Shown piece after piece: positions 35,663 through 44,812 of a stretch of 64,000 bases of DNA. The position numbers and the translations under genes are program-made. A model generated the notes under the pieces. The model was not told the origin of the DNA. It did not search any database and saw only the letters and a list, made by a program, of their open reading frames with translations. Each line of letters begins with the position of its first letter. Position 1 is the first letter of the stretch. The DNA comes from Rothia nasimurium (lineage in GTDB: Bacteria > Actinomycetota > Actinomycetes > Actinomycetales > Micrococcaceae). The stretch covers positions 28,864 to 92,863 of the forward strand of contig NZ_SPQC01000003.1 of NCBI RefSeq assembly GCF_004569295.1, written 5' to 3'.

Positions 35663-35699
35663 CTGGCCCTCCGGCAGCGAAAGGCTACCGGAGGGCCAG
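35663..35699 (-). terminator. Terminator of the alkaline phosphatase gene
   Basis: A perfect 12-bp stem (CTGGCCCTCCGG with CCGGAGGGCCAG), with GTTTTG following on the minus strand, 34 bases after the stop. Confidence 0.85.
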
Positions 35700-35732
35700 A
35701 GAGGGGCACTACCGAGATGCTCGGTGAGGGTA

Positions 35733-37500
35733 TTAGCTGGAGCGCTTCTTACGCTGGACGGTCAGGGCAAGAGCACCGATGCCGAGCAGGGCGAGCGCAC
35801 CAAGGGCCAGGGCTGCTACCGAGGCACCGGTAGAGGCCAGCACACCCTTGGCAGGTTTTGTGCTGCTACTTGCAACGCCGCCGGTACCGGAGGTATCAGC
35901 ACCCGAGGTGAGGGCAGCTGCGCTAGTGCTCTGCTGGGCAGAGTTGGTGGGCTGGGTCGAAGCGGTAGGTTCTGCTGAGGGCTCCTGGCTGGGGGCGGCG
36001 GACGCACTCGGTTCAGCGCTGGGGGCAGAGGTAGGCTCGGCAGTGGGCTGGCTGGTCGGCTGAGCGGTCGGTTCTGAGGTGGGGATAGCTGAAGGGTCTG
36101 CGGTGGGTTCAGCCGTTGGCTCTTCGGTCGGGGCGGGGATGGATTCAGCTGAGGCAACCCACTTGGTGTCGAGCAGCCAGTTGGCCAGGCTAGTGTTGTC
36201 GAGGTAGCGTCCGCGTACCTGGTCGCGCCCTACGGTAGCGGCCTCTAGCTCGGCAGCACCGGCACCCTTGGAGAAAAAGGGAACCAGCATGTTGGTGTGG
36301 TCCCCCGAGTTCCAGGAGTGGGTGGGGTACTGACCGATGCCCTGGGGCACCATGGGGTTGAAGCCGCCTTCGGGGTCACCCATGAGGTAGCCGGTTTCGT
36401 GGTCGGCGGTTACGATTACCAGGGTTTCGTCCCAGCTGGAGTTCTGATCAACCCAGGCGGTCACAGCGTCTACCGCTTCAAAGAAGTCGGTGGTCTCTTC
36501 GAGGGCGTGCTGGGTCTGGTTGGCGTGGCCGGTCCAGTCGATGGCGCCGCCTTCGACCATGAGAAAGAAGCCTTCGGAGTTGTTGTCCAGAACGTTGAGG
36601 GCGCCCTGGGTCATGGTGGGCAGGTCAACGATATCGTTGGGAGTGGCTGCATCGCTGCGGGCCTGCTGCAGGGTGGTGGCGACCTGGGCGATGCCGAAAA
36701 CACGGTCAGGGGTGTCGCCGGTGGTGAGTTTCTCGAAAGCTGCGCCGTCTTCAACAAAGGTGAAGTCGGTAACTCCGGTTGAGAGGGCGGTGTAGTCGGC
36801 TTCGCTGATGTAGCGGTAGCTGGGGTTGGAGATCTTCTGGTGGTCGTTGTTGTACCAGGGGTGGCCCGCCCCCATCACCACGTCCATGGTGCCGTAGACC
36901 TGCTGGTTGGCGATTTCTAGGTAGTTGTTGCGTGAGAGGCTGTGGGCGGAGAAGGACGCCGGGGTTGCGTGGGAGTACTGCACGCTAGAGACCACGCCCG
37001 CGGACTTGCCCAGTGACTTGGCGCGTTCTGAGAGGTTTTCGACGGTCTGTTCGTTCACGTCTACGCCGATGCCAGCGTTGTAGGTTTTGATGCCGGTGGC
37101 CATGGCGGTGCCGGCTGCGGCGGAGTCGGTGGGGCTGTTCTTGACCCAGTCGAAGTTAGCCCAGGCAGCGTTGGGGTCGTAGGCGGGGCCCTCAGCCCAG
37201 TTGGTCTGCATGGAGAGACGGTTCCAGCTCTGGAAGCCGCTGCCGCTGTAGGCGGAGTTCAGCAGAGTAGCGCTGATAGCCTTGTGGTCGCCGCCGGTTT
37301 CAACCTGGTAGTGCACCTTGCCGGTGGTGTAGGCGTTGTAGAGGTCGAGGTAGTTGTAGCCCATGCCGTCGCCAATGAGCACGATGACGTTCTTGGGGGG
37401 TGGAGGTTGCTGATTCGGCTTGGGCGGGGGCGTAGGCGCCGGTAAAGAGGAGTAAGGACGCGGCAGCGCAGCTGGCGGCTCGATGGAAAGTGAGAGACAT
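35733..37500 (-). pseudogene. LAXTG-anchored alkaline phosphatase, frameshifted at a C6 run
   Basis: The start at 37500 gives a Sec signal peptide (FHRAASCAAASLLLFTGAYAPAQA). At six C residues (plus 37395-37400 as G6) the frame breaks; with five it would read straight into NVIVLIGDGMGYNYL. The body is a complete PhoA-type alkaline phosphatase: GDGMG, the catalytic-Ser motif TDSAAAGTAMATG, EGGAIDWTGH and TADHETGY, which coordinate the metals. A Pro/Thr/Glu/Ser repeat spacer of about 70 residues follows, then LASTG, a membrane helix and RKKRSS. LAXTG is recognised by class E sortases, so the enzyme was meant for the cell wall. It could be inactive, phase-variable or a base-call error. Confidence 0.82.
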
Positions 37501-37762
37501 GCGGGTACTTTCGTGTGTGGTGTATGTGCCGTGACTAGGCTAAAAAGCTAACGTTACCTAGGGGCCACCCCTAGTTGACTAAAAGTTGAGGGCAAGCTTA
37601 ACGTTCGGTACGTTACCGGCCGGTAACTGCTACCCGGCACTCCCTGCTAGGCCCGTTTTTTCTTTCTCTTGGGCCCGTGGCGTAGTGCACCCCCTGCATC
37701 GTGCTGAAGAAGCGTACCCTTAAAAAGATAAGTATCTTATTTCACTCGCATGAAAGCAGACT
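37501..37762. promoter_or_regulatory. Divergent region of alkaline phosphatase and MauE-thioredoxin genes
   Basis: It contains CTAGGGG-CCA-CCCCTAG (37559-37575), a GTTCGGTAC/GTTACCGGCCGGTAAC cluster near 37605-37628 that loosely resembles direct or inverted operator units, and AAGATA-AG-TATCTT (37726-37739), a perfect 14-base palindrome 23 bases before the plus-strand start. I cannot name the regulators. A PhoP box was looked for and is not convincing. Confidence 0.45.
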
Positions 37763-38866
37763 ATGACTCCCCTAGTGCTATGCACGCTCACCATTATTGT
37801 GACGCTGGCTGTGAGCGGTTACGCCAAGGCTAAAGAGCCTTCCAGCACGGTTACCGCTATCGTCAATCTCAAGCTAGATCAGTGGCTGCCGGTTAAGCCG
37901 ATTGCCAGGGTTTTGCCCTGGGCAGAGCTGGCCCTGGCGTCCGTCCTTTTCTTTGCCCCCGGCATTATCCAGATTCTTGCGGCTCTAGCCGCCCTGCTGC
38001 TCTTTATTGGTTACTGGGCCGTTATCGCTCGGGCTGTGGTTCAGGGTAATACCGCCAGCTGTAACTGTTTCGGGTCAGCATCTACCGCCCCCGTCTCGGT
38101 CTACACCCTGGTGCGTAACACTGCCCTCCTGCTGGCCGCCTGTGGCGCCCTCATCGGGGCTCTGACCACCGGCGGTTCAGCCCTGACCATGCTCCTAGCC
38201 CTCGACGCCAACGATTGGCTCTGGGTGATCGGTGCAGGCCTGGCCTCGCTGACCCTCTGGGCGATTTACCGCTCTGAGCTGGTTCCTGCTGCCGAGGAAG
38301 AGAAGCCCGCACCGGCCCTTGAATCGCCCGTGGATGAGGAGGGCGAGTACGTCCGCACCCCTGTCCCCTTCGCGCCCCTCTACTACCCCCACGAGGACCG
38401 CTCCCTGCCTGCCGGTTCAGGCGAACAAACCAGCCTGCGTGACCTGGCCCTGCAGCAGGCCCGTGTGCTCTTCTTCGTCTCCCCCGGTTGCGGTCACTGC
38501 CACCAGGTCATCGGCAAGATTGACGAATGGCAGCAGCAGCTGCCCATGCTTGGCATTCACCCGGTCGTATCAAACGACTCCGATATCGACCGCTTCAGTT
38601 TCACCGGCGATATCCAGGCCTTTGTTGACCCCGGCTTTAAAACCCAGCGCATTTTCGGCAACGGCACCCCCAGCGCTGTCGCGCTCGGTGCGGACGGCCT
38701 TCTGGCAGGCGGGCCGGTCTTCGGTGGTGGAAGGGTCATGAGCTTCGTTGAAGACATCATTGCTGAGATTAACGCTGACTACGAGAACCATGTAGAGGCA
38801 GATGCTGATGCTGACGGTAGTGAGCTGGCCTCAGACTACGAAATCGTCGCGGATGACCGCCAGTAG
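37763..38866 (+). CDS. MauE-like membrane protein fused to a thioredoxin domain
   Basis: A 367-aa fusion. Residues 1-180 are a four- to five-helix MauE/DoxX-like domain with the paired-Cys motif CNCFG near residue 110. A Glu/Pro-rich linker follows, then a thioredoxin-like domain with the active site SPGCGHCHQV (about residue 240) and the cis-Pro segment GTPSAVALG. The tail is acidic. MauE-type proteins pass reducing power across the membrane to an outside thioredoxin. The fusion suggests a self-contained disulfide or thiol relay, perhaps reducing or maturing exported proteins. The partner is unknown. Confidence 0.85.
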   Translation: MTPLVLCTLTIIVTLAVSGYAKAKEPSSTVTAIVNLKLDQWLPVKPIARVLPWAELALASVLFFAPGIIQILAALAALLLFIGYWAVIARAVVQGNTASCNCFGSASTAPVSVYTLVRNTALLLAACGALIGALTTGGSALTMLLALDANDWLWVIGAGLASLTLWAIYRSELVPAAEEEKPAPALESPVDEEGEYVRTPVPFAPLYYPHEDRSLPAGSGEQTSLRDLALQQARVLFFVSPGCGHCHQVIGKIDEWQQQLPMLGIHPVVSNDSDIDRFSFTGDIQAFVDPGFKTQRIFGNGTPSAVALGADGLLAGGPVFGGGRVMSFVEDIIAEINADYENHVEADADADGSELASDYEIVADDRQ

Positions 38867-38897
38867 TTTCTAGGGCCTGCTCCTAACAGATAGGCCA

Positions 38898-38939
38898 AGG
38901 CCCGGGATTCCTCCTGATATCAGGGGAACCCCGGGCCTT
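38898..38939. terminator. Bidirectional terminator after the MauE-thioredoxin gene
   Basis: AAGGCCCGGG (38898-38907) pairs with CCCGGGCCTT (38930-38939), with an inner stem through CCTGATATCAGG. T-rich on the plus side (TTCTTTA). It also faces the gene ending at 38962. Confidence 0.85.
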
Positions 38940-38961
38940 TCTTTAGCCTGTGAGCGCCTGG

Positions 38962-39657
38962 CTACAGAATATTGAACTGCTGCAGAGTCTCTTCGGGGAG
39001 AACGGCGGCAACGGCCAGGGCCAGCAGGAAGAGCAGGGAGATGACGCCCACGGTGGTGGACTTCCAGCCGGGGTGCAGCTCGTTGAAGGTCACCAAGCCG
39101 GGGTGTTGCTTGTTCATCTGGGTGACGTTGATGACCTGGTAGACGGTGGTCTGGAGGGCAATTGCGGTGGCGATGGAGCGCAGGGTTTTGGCGTCCCAGA
39201 TACGCCCGTCAAGGCGGAAAACACGCTTGCCCTTAGCGTTCACGGCCCAGAGGGCGGGCACCCCCTTGTAGCGCAAAGCTGCCATGCCGGTTAGCTCCTT
39301 GCCGGCTGCCTGGTGGGGGGTTAGGCGTTCGGCAAAGACAGTTTGAGAAATCTCGCTGAGCTCGGCAGCCTGCCAACCGAACAGCCGCCCGCTCAGTACG
39401 TGGGTTTCGGTTTTAACCACGATTTGGGGGCGCAGGGTGGAGTAGATAGCAAAAAGGGCACCCAGGGTAATCAGGCCCAGAAGCACCATAAAGACCGGGG
39501 TGGGGCGCTTGGCCACCATGAACCAGATGCAGGCTAAAGCCAGCACACCCGCGGGCACGCCCGCGATGAGGCGGCGGTGGTAGGAGTTGATACGGGGGTG
39601 AAAGATCTTCGTGACGGCCCCGTACTTATCGGGTACCTGGTGAGCGTGTTCTGCCAT
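38962..39657 (-). CDS. Predicted membrane protein with PH-like core
   Basis: A 231-aa protein. Two hydrophobic helices at about residues 32-72 (LIAGVPAGVLALACIWFMV and VFMVLLGLITLGALFAIYSTL) are followed by a 110-residue soluble domain of beta-strand character (IVVKTETHVLSGRLFGW, ALWAVNAKGKRVFRLDG) resembling bacterial PH domains. A last helix (VGVISLLFLLALAVAAVL) ends the chain. Function unknown. Confidence 0.75.
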   Translation of the reverse strand: MAEHAHQVPDKYGAVTKIFHPRINSYHRRLIAGVPAGVLALACIWFMVAKRPTPVFMVLLGLITLGALFAIYSTLRPQIVVKTETHVLSGRLFGWQAAELSEISQTVFAERLTPHQAAGKELTGMAALRYKGVPALWAVNAKGKRVFRLDGRIWDAKTLRSIATAIALQTTVYQVINVTQMNKQHPGLVTFNELHPGWKSTTVGVISLLFLLALAVAAVLPEETLQQFNIL

Positions 39658-39721
39658 GGCTCTACTCTATCGGCAGTACCGCCCAAACGGGGCGTAAGCG
39701 CGTGTGAGCTACATTTAAAGG

Positions 39722-40705
39722 GTGCATTTTAGATCTTCAGTAGACCGTGTCTTAGCCTGGTGGTTGTTGGGCGTCCTTGCCGCGCTTCTTATCGCTCTTG
39801 CTTCTTTAGCCCTCATTAACCGTCTGGTCTATGGGCCGCAGGGGCAGGTGCGGGCCTACTTCGCTGCGGTGCGGGAGGGGGACGGTTCTAAGGCCCTGGG
39901 TATCTTGGGTGCCCAGGTTCCTGATGCCAGCGCCGCTATGCTCGATGGGGATGCGCTGCAGGCCTCCTTTGCCGGTCTCAAAGATCTTTCGACCGAAACT
40001 GTCACGGTGACGGACGGCGGGGAGCGGGCCACCGTGACCGTCACCTATACCCTCGATGGGCAGGCTGGCAGCACGAACTTCCATCTGCATAAGGTGGGCT
40101 CTCACTGGGGAGTCTTTGACCAGTGGCAGATTGACGCCGGTGAACTGCCGACCATAGAAATTACCTCGAATTCGGTGGAGGCCGCCACCCTCAACAACAC
40201 TAAGGTGGCGGTTGAGGGGGGAACCCGTAAGTTTGCGGTGCTCTACCCCGGCTCTTATACGGTCACCTATGAGTCAGCGCTGTATACCGCTGGGTCGCAG
40301 ACGGTGGATGTGACGGCTCCCAGTAGTGAACCGTCCACCCTTGCTGTAGAACTCACCCCTTCTGAAACTGCGGTGACCTCGGTTCAGCAGCAGATTAAGA
40401 CCTATCTTGATACCTGTGCCGCGCAGAGTTCCCTCTACCCCACCGGCTGCCCCTTTGAGTACGACTTTTCAGGTCGAGTGGACGGCGATGTGACCTGGCT
40501 TGTCACGGAATACCCCCAGCCAGAGGTGACTCTGGCCGGGGGCAAGTGGGCCCTGGGTAAGAGCAGTGGTGAGGCAGAGATTTCTTTTACCGAGCTTGAC
40601 CTCTATACGGGCAAGACCCAGCAGGTCACCGAGACGGTTCCTTTTACCCTGGCTGGTTCGCTTTCTGCCAGCGGGGAGACTCTTACCTTTACCCCCGCTG
40701 ACTAA
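39722..40705 (+). CDS. Membrane-anchored extracytoplasmic protein, NTF2/DUF4878-like N-domain
   Basis: A 327-aa protein with one N-terminal membrane helix (AWWLLGVLAALLIALASLALI) and a long outside part. Residues 40-130 (QVRAYFAAVREGDGSKALGIL to WGVFDQW) look like the NTF2/DUF4878 fold of lipoprotein-like sensors. The rest is beta-rich with one Cys pair (DTCAAQSSLYPTGCPF) likely joined by a disulfide. GTG 39722 has no proper ribosome site; TACATT at 39710-39715 suggests a leaderless start. Function unknown. Confidence 0.75.
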   Translation: MHFRSSVDRVLAWWLLGVLAALLIALASLALINRLVYGPQGQVRAYFAAVREGDGSKALGILGAQVPDASAAMLDGDALQASFAGLKDLSTETVTVTDGGERATVTVTYTLDGQAGSTNFHLHKVGSHWGVFDQWQIDAGELPTIEITSNSVEAATLNNTKVAVEGGTRKFAVLYPGSYTVTYESALYTAGSQTVDVTAPSSEPSTLAVELTPSETAVTSVQQQIKTYLDTCAAQSSLYPTGCPFEYDFSGRVDGDVTWLVTEYPQPEVTLAGGKWALGKSSGEAEISFTELDLYTGKTQQVTETVPFTLAGSLSASGETLTFTPAD

Positions 40706-40720
40706 ACGTCCCTTCTTTGC

Positions 40721-42652
40721 CTAGTTCACCCCGCGCAGATCAAGCACTAGGTGGGCCTCGTCTGCGTCGTCACCGGTAACGATGACGGGCAGGCCCCAGT
40801 CCTGCTGGTAGAGGTGGCAGGCGGCGTGGTCGGGGATTTCCCCGCCGGGCTCACCGTCGCAGGCAGCGGCGCGGGCGGTGATGTGCAGGACGGCCTCGGT
40901 GATGTCGGGGTTGAGTACCAGGTGGCGGGTCAGGCCTTGGGAGGTGCCGGCACCTTCGAGAATGAAGTTCTCGGGGGTGGATGAAATCTTAAGCTGGGTG
41001 GGGTCGCCCCAGCGGGTATCGAGTTTCTGGCCGGTGGGGGCGCTGAAGCGGGCGGTGAAGTCCAGAGTTCCGCCGGTCAGCTGGGTGGATTTACGGGTGA
41101 CCTGGGAGGCCCCTTCGTCCACGTGCTGTATGGCCTCGGGAATAGCGACGCGCACCAGCTGGTGGGCGTTGGCTTCTACGACGATCAGGCGGGCGCCGCC
41201 GTTCTCGGTCTCTTCGACCAGCAGGTCGGAGGGCTCAGCGAAGCCGCGGTCCAGGGTGCCAAGGGCGCCGGTGGCCGGGTCGAAACGGCGAATAGCACCG
41301 TTGTAGGTGTCGGCGATGGCGATGGAGCCGTCGGGCAGTTCGGTCAGGCCCAGGCAGTGCTGCATGCGGGCGTCCTCGCGGGGGCCATCGACAAAGCCGA
41401 AGTCGAAGAGGCCGATGCCCACGGCGGAGCTAACGGTCGCTGCGCCCTTGTCAAAGGTGATGTGGCGCAGGGCGGAGGTTTCGGAGTCGGCAACCCAGAT
41501 GGAGCCGTCGCGGGCTTCGATAATGCCGGAGGACTGGGCGAACCAGGAGTCGGCGGCCGCGCCGTCCTTGAGCCCCTCGGCACCGGTACCCGCGAAAACA
41601 GCCAGCTGGCCGGTTACGGGGTCGAAGCTGAAGATCTGGTGGGTGCCTGCCATGGCAATCAGGAAGGCGAACGCCTCGCGGGAGTAGACCAGGTCCCAGG
41701 GGGAGGACAGGGCGACGGTGAGGGGGTCAGCGCCCTCTGCAATGAAGTTGGGGTCGGTGCGGGCGGTGTCGCCGTCGATCAGGCGCTGGACGCCGGATCC
41801 TGCCAGGGTGGTGACGGTTCCGTCGGCTAGGCGCAGGCCGCGCACCCGATGGTTGACGGAGTCGGCGATCAGGACGTCTGCGCCCAGGATCTCGCGCAGT
41901 TCGGCAGGAACCAGGGCCAGGCCCTGGGGTTCGTTGAAGCGGGCGGTAGCGGCGTCACCGTCCGCGTAGCCCTTCTCGGGGCCACCGAAGCTGGCCAGGG
42001 GGGTTTCAAGGTCGTTCTCAACCTGCACCAGGCGGTGGCGGGCGGTGTCGGTGACCAGGTAGGTGCCGGGGCGGCCGGCCAGGTCCTCGGGCAGGGCCAG
42101 GGCCTTGCCGGGGAAGGCAAAGGTGCCCTGGGGCTTGGGGCGGGGCACGTAGGGGCCGTTGCCGCGGTGCAGGGTGCCCTTGGCGTCGTGTTCTTCAACG
42201 AGTTCGCGCACCAGGGAGGCCAGGCCCCTGACGTGGCCCTCACCGGAGAGGTGGGCGACGATGTAGCCTTCGGGGTCGACGACGACCAAGGTGGGCCAGG
42301 CGCGGGCGGTGTAGGCGTTCCAGGTGTCCAGGTTGGGGTCGTCGAGCACGGGGTGGGTGATGTCGTAGCGGTCGACGGCGGCGGCGAGCGCCACCGGGTC
42401 AGCTTCGTGTTCGAACTTGGGTGAATGGACGCCGACGGTAACGAGAACGTCTGCGAATTCTTCTTCGAGAGGGCGCAGTTCGTCGAGTACGTGCAGGCAG
42501 TTCATGCAGCAGAAGGTCCAGAAGTCAAGGATGACGATTTTTCCGCGCAGGCTTTCGAGGGAAAGTTGCTTGTCGCCGGTGTTGAGCCAGCCTCGTCCGA
42601 CGAGTTCTGAGGCGCGGACTTTGGTCTGGCGTGCGGCTGCATTCTCTGCCAT
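40721..42652 (-). CDS. NHL-repeat thioredoxin-like protein (NHLRC2 type)
   Basis: A 643-aa protein. Residues 30-160 form a TlpA/AhpC-like thioredoxin domain (VILDFWTFCCMNCLHVLDEL: CMNC active site; cis-Pro in ARAWPTLVVVD). An NHL beta-propeller follows with repeated units such as FNEPQGLALVPAELREILG, LIADSVNHRVRGL and IADTYNGAIRRFD. A C-terminal beta domain ends the chain. There is no signal peptide, so it is probably cytosolic, like human NHLRC2. The reaction is unknown; a thiol-disulfide role is inferred from the CMNC motif. Confidence 0.9.
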   Translation of the reverse strand: MAENAAARQTKVRASELVGRGWLNTGDKQLSLESLRGKIVILDFWTFCCMNCLHVLDELRPLEEEFADVLVTVGVHSPKFEHEADPVALAAAVDRYDITHPVLDDPNLDTWNAYTARAWPTLVVVDPEGYIVAHLSGEGHVRGLASLVRELVEEHDAKGTLHRGNGPYVPRPKPQGTFAFPGKALALPEDLAGRPGTYLVTDTARHRLVQVENDLETPLASFGGPEKGYADGDAATARFNEPQGLALVPAELREILGADVLIADSVNHRVRGLRLADGTVTTLAGSGVQRLIDGDTARTDPNFIAEGADPLTVALSSPWDLVYSREAFAFLIAMAGTHQIFSFDPVTGQLAVFAGTGAEGLKDGAAADSWFAQSSGIIEARDGSIWVADSETSALRHITFDKGAATVSSAVGIGLFDFGFVDGPREDARMQHCLGLTELPDGSIAIADTYNGAIRRFDPATGALGTLDRGFAEPSDLLVEETENGGARLIVVEANAHQLVRVAIPEAIQHVDEGASQVTRKSTQLTGGTLDFTARFSAPTGQKLDTRWGDPTQLKISSTPENFILEGAGTSQGLTRHLVLNPDITEAVLHITARAAACDGEPGGEIPDHAACHLYQQDWGLPVIVTGDDADEAHLVLDLRGVN

Positions 42653-42906
42653 GGTTCTCCTTCTGTGGTGCGCGGCTCAGGCGCAAGGTTCAGTTACCCA
42701 CCAGCCTAGTGGGCTGATGGGGGCAGGGGCATTTGTTGCGCTGTGTGTAGGTGGCGGCGTCATAGAACTCAAGTGTGCGTAACACTTGCGTAACGGTTAG
42801 GATTATCTGCAGCTGCCACTGGGTGCGCGGACGGGAAGTTTTTGCGGACGCCGGTGGTTAAAGCAGGTGCGCACATGTGGGTGCGCTGTAGCTCAAGAAG
42901 GTATGT

Positions 42907-44271
42907 GTGACGCTTACACGCGAGATAAAGCAGCCGGTATCTGATACCCGCTTGGCCCGGTCTTTGCAGCCGCGGCATCTGTCGATGATTGCTATGGGCG
43001 GGGCGATTGGTGCTGGCCTTTTGGTGGCTTCGTCGACGGCTATTGTGACGGCGGGCCCTGCCGTTATTGTGACCTATCTGCTGGCTGGCACTGTGTTGGT
43101 GCTGGTGATGCGGATGCTGGGTGAGATGGCTGCCCGGACTCCTGAGACGGGGTCTTTCTCTGTCTATGCCCGTCGCTATATTGGCCGGTGGGCTGGGTTC
43201 TCGGTGGGCTGGTTGTACTGGTGGTTCTGGTCGGTGACGGTGGCGATTGAGGCTACGGCGGCCGCCACCATTATGAGTGGCTGGTGGCCGGCGGCGCCTC
43301 AGTGGCTGGTGGCCCTGGTACTGGTTCTGGCTTTTATGGGTTTGAATCTGCTGTCGGTTCGGTCCTACGGTGAGGCGGAGTTCTGGTTTTCCTCCATCAA
43401 GATTGGGGCGATTGCCGTAATTATTGTGGTGGGCCTGCTGGCTGTGCTGGGGCTGATCCCTAACTCCACGGCGTCCTTTGCTAACTACACAGCCGGGGGC
43501 GGCTTCTTTGCTAACGGTGTGGGTGCGATTTTTACCGCCCTGCTGGCGGTGATTTTTTCGATGTTTGGGGCTGAGATTGCCACGGTGGCAGCCGGTGAGT
43601 CTAGTAACCCTGCGGTTGCTGTGGCTAAGGCGGTGCGGTCGGTGATTTTCCGGGTGCTCTTCTTCTATGTGGGGTCTATTGCGGTGACCCTGCTGGTGAT
43701 TCCTTGGACGATGGTGACGGCGGGTTCTTCTCCATTTGTGACCATGTTTGAGGCCCTGGGTATTCCTTATGCCGGGTTGGCCATGAATATTGTGGTGCTT
43801 ACGGCCCTGCTGTCGTGCCTGAACGCTAGTCTTTATGCTGCCTCGCGCATGGTCTTTGCCCTGGCAGAGCAGGGGGACGCCCCGCACACCTTCTCTCGGG
43901 TCTCTAGTACCCGGGCGCCCCGCAACGCCATTGTGCTCTCGTCTCTTATCGGGGTGGTATCGGTGGCCCTCAACTATTTCATGCCCGAGCAGGTCTTCTC
44001 CCTGCTGGTGAACTCTACAGGCGGGGTTGGTATCTTTGTCTGGCTGATTGTGGCGGTCTCCCATCTGCGGAGCCGCAGGTTAGATGGGGAAGGGGGCAGC
44101 GGCGTCATCAACTACATCCTCATTGGGGGCTTGCTGGCCCTGCTGGTCTACATGGGCATCACTGAAGCCCATCGCCTAGAGGTGCTCATATCGGTCACGG
44201 TTGCCGTGGTGCTTGCTACCCTAGGTGCCTTCACCCATCGTCATAGTACGACTGTTTCATCACATCGCTAA
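42907..44271 (+). CDS. APC-family amino acid permease (GABA/proline type)
   Basis: A 454-aa, twelve-helix permease. SLQPRHLSMIAMGGAIGAGLLVASSTAI, LAGTVLVLVMRMLGEMAARTPETGSFSVYA, LNLLSVRSYGEAEFWFSSIKI and FGAEIATVAAGESSNP follow GabP/AnsP/ProY transporters. It should import a zwitterionic amino acid or GABA with protons. The GTG start has AAGAAGG a few bases before it. A terminator with six T residues lies at 44322-44365. Confidence 0.92.
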   Translation: MTLTREIKQPVSDTRLARSLQPRHLSMIAMGGAIGAGLLVASSTAIVTAGPAVIVTYLLAGTVLVLVMRMLGEMAARTPETGSFSVYARRYIGRWAGFSVGWLYWWFWSVTVAIEATAAATIMSGWWPAAPQWLVALVLVLAFMGLNLLSVRSYGEAEFWFSSIKIGAIAVIIVVGLLAVLGLIPNSTASFANYTAGGGFFANGVGAIFTALLAVIFSMFGAEIATVAAGESSNPAVAVAKAVRSVIFRVLFFYVGSIAVTLLVIPWTMVTAGSSPFVTMFEALGIPYAGLAMNIVVLTALLSCLNASLYAASRMVFALAEQGDAPHTFSRVSSTRAPRNAIVLSSLIGVVSVALNYFMPEQVFSLLVNSTGGVGIFVWLIVAVSHLRSRRLDGEGGSGVINYILIGGLLALLVYMGITEAHRLEVLISVTVAVVLATLGAFTHRHSTTVSSHR

Positions 44272-44321
44272 GATTTTTAGGGGACACCCCGGGCCAGCGG
44301 CACTCTAAGAGCAGCACAGAA

Positions 44322-44365
44322 ACCGGGGAAACCTGCAGGGGCTTGTCCCCCAAGCGGTCTTTTTT
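44322..44365 (+). terminator. Terminator of the amino acid permease gene
   Basis: Nested stem (ACCG...CGGT enclosing GCTTG-TCCCC-CAAGC) followed by six T residues (44360-44365). Confidence 0.75.
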
Positions 44366-44407
44366 CAAGGGTTCTCCCAGGTAAACGAAAGAAAACGCCT
44401 GTCTTAG

Positions 44408-44482
44408 GGTGGTTAGATTAAAGAGACCTTCGGGCCGGCACCAGAGTTTTCCCGCTCTGCCCCGACCCAATCTAACCCCACC
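44408..44482 (+). promoter_or_regulatory. Long leader hairpin of the 69-aa gene
   Basis: GGTGGTTAGATT (44408-44419) pairs with AATCTAACCCCACC (44469-44482, 2-base bulge); the interior folds further (CAGAG/CTCTG). It ends 12 bases before the ribosome site GGAGG, so it could regulate translation or transcription of the small gene. No known riboswitch matches. Confidence 0.6.
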
Positions 44483-44505
44483 TTTACGATGTTTGGAGGC
44501 TTCTG

Positions 44506-44715
44506 ATGACCCAGCACACTGCAGCTCTCTCGTCATCGCCCCTGTTTGAGAAAATCTCTCAGATTTCTGCCCGCCTAGAGCAGGTCAGCCCGCTGAGCGG
44601 CCCGATTCCCACCGTCCCGTCGGTAAGTAACCAGTCGACCTCCGGCGGCACCTGCTTTGCCGAACCGGCTGAGTCAAGCGACCAGTCGGTTCAGCCCTGG
44701 AGCCAGGCCTCCTAG
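44506..44715 (+). CDS. Small Ser/Pro/Gln-rich protein, 69 aa, unknown
   Basis: An ATG six bases after a perfect GGAGG makes this a convincing small gene. The peptide has an N-terminal helix-like part (PLFEKISQISARLEQV), then a disordered Ser/Pro/Gln-rich half with one Cys (GGTCFAEP). There is no signal peptide or membrane helix. It has its own leader, separate from the permease by a terminator, and is followed by a hairpin. It might be a regulatory or modified peptide, but no family is recognised. Confidence 0.65.
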   Translation: MTQHTAALSSSPLFEKISQISARLEQVSPLSGPIPTVPSVSNQSTSGGTCFAEPAESSDQSVQPWSQAS

Positions 44716-44745
44716 GGAACAAACCTCATAGGGGAAAAAGACAAA

Positions 44746-44779
44746 CGAAGGCCCGGGTAGGTAGCTGCCCGGGCCTTCG
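44746..44779 (-). terminator. Terminator of the CopD-CtaG gene
   Basis: A perfect 12-bp stem (CGAAGGCCCGGG with CCCGGGCCTTCG). On the minus strand TTTGTCTTTTT follows. It may also end the small plus-strand gene. Confidence 0.85.
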
Positions 44780-44812
44780 CCTACTCAGATGCACCCTACC
44801 CCTCGCAGGAAT

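Noticed and set aside
35900..36120. Tandem repeat array in the phosphatase gene
   Set aside because: It encodes the Pro/Thr/Glu wall spacer; repeats are degenerate and do not form a CRISPR or satellite.
42769..44064. 431-aa minus-strand open frame opposite the amino acid permease
   Set aside because: His/Gln/Arg-rich shadow of a clear plus-strand APC permease; no ribosome site or family features.
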